DNA of 9,391 nucleotides from Candidatus Peribacterales bacterium (GTDB lineage Bacteria; Patescibacteriota; Gracilibacteria; Peribacterales; Peribacteraceae), in NCBI GenBank assembly GCA_021731345.1, contig JAKFXO010000107.1:1-9391 (forward strand), written 5' to 3'. Within the stretch, counting starts at the first letter, position 1. Each line of letters starts with the position of its first letter. Shown in pieces: positions 5,422 to 9,391 of this stretch. A model generated the notes under the pieces. The model saw nothing but the letters and a program-made list of their open reading frames with translations, was not told where the DNA came from and searched no databases. A program made the translations under genes and the position numbers.

Positions 5422-5447
5422 ATCAAATCAGTATTTACCTCTAGTTC

Positions 5448-6233
5448 ATGACCTCTTCAGAGCGGTTTGCAGGCAAATCGATTATCGTCACTGGCGCGTC
5501 TGCAGGCATCGGCCATGCGCTTACCCGGAAGCTTGTGTCCGAAGGGGCTCACGTATTCGCTGCGGCTCGGAACGAGGGAAAACTCAATGGCCTGTCCGAA
5601 CAATCGCAGGGATTGCCTGGAAAAATCACTCCGGTCCGGACGGATATTCGCAATGCTTTAGATGTACAACACTTATTTGAGCGCGTCGATGCTGCAGGTT
5701 CAGGATTGGACATCGTTATCAACAACGCGGCACATGGTCACAATAGTCATGTGGATGAGATGTCTATTGAGGAAATCAATAGCATCGTCTCTACCAATCT
5801 TTTGGGAACGATCTATATGACACGAGAGGCATTGCAGCGAATGAAGCTTCAAGGGAAAGGACATCTGGCGTTCGTATCATCACTCGCGGGCCGGATGGCA
5901 TTTCCAAATCTTTCCGTGTATTCAGCGACAAAATTCGGCATCGAGGGATTCGCTGAGGCGATCCGCGAAGAATTGAAGGGAATGAATATTCTCACAACCG
6001 TACTCCGCCCCGGCGTGACAGATACCAACTTCTTCGAGAACGCCGATATGCATGATTTCGCAGAAAAGATGAAGCACAAAATGCAGTCCGCAGATTCCGT
6101 TGCCTCAGACATTGCTGATGCACTGGCTGCAAAACGTGAGGATAGTACGATCGGTCCGGACAAGTACTTCATGCCGCTTTTGAAAATTCTTCCAACCAAC
6201 ATCGCACGCAAGTTCCTCCGCTTCTTTTCCTAA
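5448..6233 (+). CDS. Classical short-chain dehydrogenase/reductase (SDR)
   Basis: The 261-aa protein is a complete classical SDR. The Rossmann glycine motif TGASAGIG spans residues 15-22. R41, after the second beta-strand ('AAARNEGKL'), favours NADP(H). Other landmarks are 'DIVINNAA' with NNA at 92-94, N117, catalytic S145, and Y158-x3-K162 ('YSATK') with the canonical 13-residue Ser-Tyr spacing, followed by 'LRPGVTDTNF' (186-195). All four tetrad residues are present, so it should be active in the cytosol. The substrate is unknown. As the next gene makes a pterin precursor, a sepiapterin-reductase-like or other carbonyl reduction in the same pathway is possible, but nothing in the sequence proves it. 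It is the first gene of a tight operon: 8 nt separate its stop from the cyclohydrolase start. ATG 5448 sits about 20 nt after the predicted TSS. Confidence 0.92.
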   Translation: MTSSERFAGKSIIVTGASAGIGHALTRKLVSEGAHVFAAARNEGKLNGLSEQSQGLPGKITPVRTDIRNALDVQHLFERVDAAGSGLDIVINNAAHGHNSHVDEMSIEEINSIVSTNLLGTIYMTREALQRMKLQGKGHLAFVSSLAGRMAFPNLSVYSATKFGIEGFAEAIREELKGMNILTTVLRPGVTDTNFFENADMHDFAEKMKHKMQSADSVASDIADALAAKREDSTIGPDKYFMPLLKILPTNIARKFLRFFS

Positions 6234-6241
6234 TCTTCGTT

Positions 6242-7225
6242 ATGGATAAGCCCCCACATGATCCGGTGAACTATGAACTACGACCTGGAGATCTTGAAGG
6301 CGACTATCAACGCTTTCTCGATACACTCACCGATGTTCCTGAGTCGCCTTCGCTGCAGCCGCTCAACATCGACGAAGCTGGTATTACGAATCAGCAGGCA
6401 TACATCCAGTTGCAGGACATCGAAGGAAAAGGGCTCATTAAGCCTCTATTGTGCGATATCCAAATCGGAGCAACGCTCCATGGGCACCGTGGCATCCACA
6501 TGTCCCGCTGCGAGGAGGCCCTTTTCGATGTTTCAAGAGAAGTGCATCCATCCATCGATCACTTCGCTGTCGCATTGGCTCGTGCCGTGCGTGATAAGCA
6601 AGGCAGTCGCGGAAGCGTGGTGAAAGTAAACGGAGTGTATCTCCATACGCATATGACCCATGCAACCAAACGGGAATCGCATGACAAAATGTATCTTTTG
6701 AGCGATGCGTCAGTAGACGGCGACCAAGAAAAAGTGTCGACAGGAGTCCGCGCCTACAACATCACGGCTTGTCCTTGCACTCGCACGTACACCAAATATT
6801 CAGTCGTGCCGGCTTTACGCGAGAAGGGTTTCAATCTTGAGCAGATTCGAGACATTCTGAATATCACCCTTACCGGAACGCATACGCAACGTGGAACGAT
6901 TTCTGTGGTGATCGACAAGACGCATGAAGACATTACAACAGGTGAGCTGTACAAAATTCTCGACCAATCTGCCCATCTTGTCTTCGAGCTTCTCAAGCGT
7001 CCGGACGAGCACGATCTGGTGGTACGAGCGCTCAAGCGGCCGCAATTTACCGAGGACGTCGCACGGGAAACGGCTGTCAACACGTATAGGAGATTCGGGC
7101 AAGCTGCACCTTCGGATACCGGTATCGAGGTGGAATCAATTCTCAATGACAGTATTCACATCCACGATGTACGCACGAAGATCGTGACATCAATTGGCAA
7201 ATTGGGTTCGGCTCTCAACCCGTAA
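6242..7225 (+). CDS. GTP cyclohydrolase type IB (FolE2/MptA family)
   Basis: The 327-aa protein belongs to the FolE2/MptA (GCYH-IB) family, which opens the GTP purine ring: FolE2 gives 7,8-dihydroneopterin triphosphate, and archaeal MptA gives the 2',3'-cyclic phosphate. Visible landmarks are 'GHRGIHMSRCEEAL' (81-94), 'ITACPC' (174-179), 'GTHTQRGTISVVID' (212-225), 'LKRPDEHDLVV' (251-261), 'FTEDVARE' (269-276) and 'SIHIHD' (304-309). By family analogy the metal site would use a Cys of the CPC motif, H214, a Glu of the 251-271 region and a His of 306/308. About 35 residues separate the CPC motif from HTQRG, as I recall for MptA, whereas compact FolE2 proteins have about 12, so the product could be the cyclic phosphate. 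It lies in an operon without other folate genes, which points away from a simple housekeeping folate role. Confidence 0.88.
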   Translation: MDKPPHDPVNYELRPGDLEGDYQRFLDTLTDVPESPSLQPLNIDEAGITNQQAYIQLQDIEGKGLIKPLLCDIQIGATLHGHRGIHMSRCEEALFDVSREVHPSIDHFAVALARAVRDKQGSRGSVVKVNGVYLHTHMTHATKRESHDKMYLLSDASVDGDQEKVSTGVRAYNITACPCTRTYTKYSVVPALREKGFNLEQIRDILNITLTGTHTQRGTISVVIDKTHEDITTGELYKILDQSAHLVFELLKRPDEHDLVVRALKRPQFTEDVARETAVNTYRRFGQAAPSDTGIEVESILNDSIHIHDVRTKIVTSIGKLGSALNP

Positions 7226-7227
7226 GC

Positions 7228-8451
7228 ATGAAACATGCGAACCAGCCTGCGGCCATCTACGATCTCACGACACTTGCGAGCACCCTTGCGCGGCACAATG
7301 TACGTGAATTCGACGGAAAAACAGCGGAACAACTTTCTCAAGTGCATGAAGAGACAGTAGACCTTCTTGATGGCGAGTCGCCCCATAAGGCTCCGGTTCC
7401 CCATACAGATCCTGAACTATTGAAAGCTGCAGCGAGCTTTGCGCAGAAGACGCTTCACTTGCTGCAAATAGCGGAGGATCAGAAACGCATCATACGAGGA
7501 ATCGCCGCAAAAACACGTTCGACAATTGAGCGCTTCATGGGTTCTCTTAAATTATTGGAAGGGACTTCCGGAGTATGGCTCTGTGATCCAGTAGAAATCG
7601 ACGAGATGTTCGGGCTGAACATGAGCAATGAACATATAAATGCGACGATGCTCGAAGAAACGAAGAAACTTTCTGGGGCATCTGTCCCCAACAAGCCACC
7701 ACAAAGCCTGCAGGCCGCAGTTACCGAAGGAGAGACGCAGTGCCTTTTCAAGGCAGTCCGAAAAGATCTCTTTAGCGCCGGAACAATTGACCCCCAGCTT
7801 TACATCGAAGCGAGGCCTGAAAAACACTATCTTTTCTGGGCGCCGACTGCGGATAAACAGGAGTGCGCAGTGCCAGATAGCTACTCGCTTGCGGATCACT
7901 TCCGCTTTCACTGTCCACACAATGATGCGCACCTGTCACATCTGCATGATTTGTCTTCTCATGGGGTGGGTGCCTATACGGATTTTATGGATGAACGAGC
8001 CTTTCTGGAAGCAATCGCAGTTTTGTCTGAATGGCAAATACTCGAAGCCCTTAAAAAAGATGATGGCCTAGCTGCCAGTTTGCACGATACATTGGAGCCA
8101 GATCGCCGGAAACAGGTTTCCCCTGAATCGCTGCGAAGATGGATGATTGAAATGCGGACGTACGAATGCAGACTTCGTGCTGCGAGGCTCGTTGCAGACG
8201 TGCTGACAATCCAAGAGCGTTTACCATTTGAGGAAATGGTGGGGCGGAGCATGGCCATCACGGGGCTGACTCGTGAGGACGCTGAAGCAGAGGCACGAAA
8301 ATACTATTTCTTACCCGGCCTTGGGGCTGTCTATACCTTGGGCTACAGGAAAATGCTTGATCAAGGAATCAGCAACCCAATTGCAGGTTTCCAAGATAAC
8401 GGAACGACTATCCGGACATGGCACCAATTCCATGCACATCATGCCTCCTGA
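7228..8451 (+). CDS. DUF885-like divergent metalloprotease-fold protein
   Basis: The 407-aa protein is largely helical. Its C-terminal third resembles DUF885 proteins: 'LRAARLVADVLTIQERLPFE' (316-335) aligns with the family's R.aRLvvDtGlH segment, and 'MAITGLTREDAEAEARKYYF' (342-361) plus 'LPGLGAVYTLGYRKMLD' (362-378) aligns with the Ev.RY...PGQAlsYkiG block. Just before, 'RAFLEAIAVLSEW' (257-269) matches the (a)FvEGWAlYaE segment, retaining Glu at 261 and 268. The upstream metal motif, HE..PGHhLQ in the family, is here 'HNDAHLSHLH' (231-240), with Asn in place of the catalytic Glu. It is also short (family usually near 550-600 aa). It may be a pseudoenzyme or a repurposed enzyme. Its start lies 2 nt after the cyclohydrolase stop and its end overlaps the next gene by 20 nt, so it belongs to the same pathway. 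The family call rests on the C-terminal half; residues 1-220 are unrecognised. Confidence 0.65.
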   Translation: MKHANQPAAIYDLTTLASTLARHNVREFDGKTAEQLSQVHEETVDLLDGESPHKAPVPHTDPELLKAAASFAQKTLHLLQIAEDQKRIIRGIAAKTRSTIERFMGSLKLLEGTSGVWLCDPVEIDEMFGLNMSNEHINATMLEETKKLSGASVPNKPPQSLQAAVTEGETQCLFKAVRKDLFSAGTIDPQLYIEARPEKHYLFWAPTADKQECAVPDSYSLADHFRFHCPHNDAHLSHLHDLSSHGVGAYTDFMDERAFLEAIAVLSEWQILEALKKDDGLAASLHDTLEPDRRKQVSPESLRRWMIEMRTYECRLRAARLVADVLTIQERLPFEEMVGRSMAITGLTREDAEAEARKYYFLPGLGAVYTLGYRKMLDQGISNPIAGFQDNGTTIRTWHQFHAHHAS

Positions 8452-9391
8452 ACAACACACGCCATGGGCCGGAAACGAATTAACGTGGTACCCCGAACGA
8501 TATAGGCTGAATGGATCATCTTTACGCATAACTGAATGCGCTGGAAAGATTTTTGAAGGGATGACAGACATATCTGAAGAGGTAAAAAATTCTCCGGAAT
8601 ATAGCGAGGCAGTTGCCGAGCGACTTGCAACTTCTCATCCGTTATCCAAACAACTTGCTACTGAAATCAAGGATCGACTGGATAAAGATCCTCGTTTTGT
8701 CGTTGTGGATGGCTTGGAGTTTCATTCGCTGCCTCCAAACATCAGAGACGCATTCATCCTCGGGCTTTGCACGCTCATTGGCAGACCAACGAGAACAGAT
8801 AAGGTGGAAGGGAAAATTATCTGGGATGTCATGCCGCGCGAATATTTGGACCACATGAATACGACGTTCTCGGAACATAGCGGCGAAGCGGAATTTCATA
8901 CTGACTCGCAATTTTTTCCTAATCCGGAACGCTATTTCAGCCTTTGGTCGGTACGGCACGCTTCCGATGGAGGTGGGGTGAATGGCCTCCTCGATGCGCG
9001 GATGATCACACGCAGACTTGTAGAAGATCGTTTGGGCATCGAGTCCATGGTTACTCTTTCTGAAACAGAACTCCCATTCCGTGTCCCCACAGTTTTTACG
9101 GAGCAGCGAACAGATGCTGCTGCCGAAGTCCTAATGGCTCCAATTTTTGCCGATACGCCATACATCCGTTACAGAAAAGACACGCTCCAGAAAGGACTGC
9201 TCGCAAAAGGCATGCAGCTTAAACCAAAAGTAGTCCGTGCCCTGCAGCACGTTGAAACGATAATGGGTGATAAGGATCTGACTCTTCGTCATTTTCTCCA
9301 GGCAGGTCAGGTGCTTTTTGGGAATAACCATGAAATTTTGCATAACAGGACATCGTTCGTTGATCAGCAGCGACACCTCTTGCGGGTGAGA
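8432..9391 (+). CDS. Fe(II)/2-oxoglutarate-dependent oxygenase, TauD/clavaminate synthase-like (partial, cut at window end)
   Basis: 320 codons are visible without a stop before the window ends. The jelly-roll oxygenase landmarks are present: H156-T-D158 in 'EAEFHTDSQFFPNPERYFSL' (151-170), and near the end 'LFGNNHEILHNRTSF' (295-309), where H304 fits the distal iron ligand of the l.nnR.lHgR..F motif. R318 lies 14 residues later, the spacing of the 2-oxoglutarate-binding Arg in this superfamily. The protein thus has a full 2-His-1-carboxylate triad and should be active; probably only a short tail is missing. Members hydroxylate, desaturate or cleave amino acids, taurine, small acids and natural-product intermediates; the substrate here is unknown. 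The residues preceding the fold (1-85) are unusually long for TauD itself. The start is ATG 8432, or ATG 8441 nine bases later; either overlaps the upstream gene, and neither has a Shine-Dalgarno. Confidence 0.85.
   Translation, partial: MHIMPPEQHTPWAGNELTWYPERYRLNGSSLRITECAGKIFEGMTDISEEVKNSPEYSEAVAERLATSHPLSKQLATEIKDRLDKDPRFVVVDGLEFHSLPPNIRDAFILGLCTLIGRPTRTDKVEGKIIWDVMPREYLDHMNTTFSEHSGEAEFHTDSQFFPNPERYFSLWSVRHASDGGGVNGLLDARMITRRLVEDRLGIESMVTLSETELPFRVPTVFTEQRTDAAAEVLMAPIFADTPYIRYRKDTLQKGLLAKGMQLKPKVVRALQHVETIMGDKDLTLRHFLQAGQVLFGNNHEILHNRTSFVDQQRHLLRVR

Noticed and set aside
5849..6211. Long open frame antisense to the SDR gene (120 codons)
   Set aside because: The plus-strand frame has full SDR motifs; the antisense translation shows no family and is a by-product of codon bias.
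5448..6233. Naming the SDR as sepiapterin reductase because of the neighbouring cyclohydrolase
   Set aside because: Only generic classical-SDR residues are visible; no 6-pyruvoyl-tetrahydropterin synthase gene is in the window to support a biopterin pathway.
6754..7146. Long open frame antisense to the cyclohydrolase gene (130 codons)
   Set aside because: It lies wholly inside a well-supported gene and has no recognisable motif or start signal.
7640..8071. 143-codon plus-strand frame within the DUF885-like gene
   Set aside because: The Arg/Lys/Ser-rich translation has no family resemblance; the longer frame carries the family blocks and fits the operon spacing.
1..9391. CRISPR arrays, IS elements, tRNA/rRNA genes, toxin-antitoxin or phage modules
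   Set aside because: No regularly spaced repeats, transposase or integrase motifs, cloverleaf or rRNA-like stretches, or phage proteins were seen on either strand.

Overview
This is a compact stretch of bacterial chromosome with roughly balanced base composition. It carries twelve recognisable protein genes and one doubtful small ORF. There are no rRNA or tRNA genes, no insertion sequences, no CRISPR array and no convincing intrinsic terminator. Gaps are short, many starts lack a Shine-Dalgarno sequence, and TGA is used as a normal stop, which excludes the Gracilibacteria/SR1-type code. These traits would fit an uncultured lineage such as a Patescibacteria-like bacterium, but the taxon is inference.

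Left part (1-2852): a truncated Crp/Fnr-type cyclic-nucleotide-binding regulator on the minus strand is divergent from an RMND1/DUF155 membrane-anchored protein on the plus strand. It is followed by three small membrane-protein genes joined by ATGA stop/start overlaps: a TspO/MBR protein, a DUF2177 protein and a DUF1295 (steroid 5-alpha-reductase C-terminal-like) protein.

Middle part (2860-5248): a stand-alone YdeI/OmpD-associated C-terminal domain protein (minus), a DoxX-like membrane protein (plus), a small zinc-ribbon protein (plus) and a major facilitator superfamily transporter (minus). These look like single-gene units of envelope, stress or accessory type.

Right part (5448 to the window end): a tightly packed plus-strand operon behind a clear sigma70-type promoter. 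It encodes a classical short-chain dehydrogenase/reductase, a GTP cyclohydrolase of the FolE2/MptA type (GCYH-IB), a divergent DUF885-like protein whose HExxPGH-type metal motif appears degenerate, and a TauD/clavaminate-synthase-like Fe(II)/2-oxoglutarate oxygenase that is cut by the window edge. A pterin-forming cyclohydrolase with a reductase, an oxygenase and a rewired helical metalloprotease-like protein looks like a small biosynthetic pathway. It is the best candidate here for something undescribed.

A cross-cutting signal is that several starts lie only 6 nt downstream of an extended -10 element (TGN-TANNNT), which suggests leaderless transcripts. The 199-bp gap between the divergent transporter and the operon holds three inverted repeats in tandem and is probably a regulatory hub.
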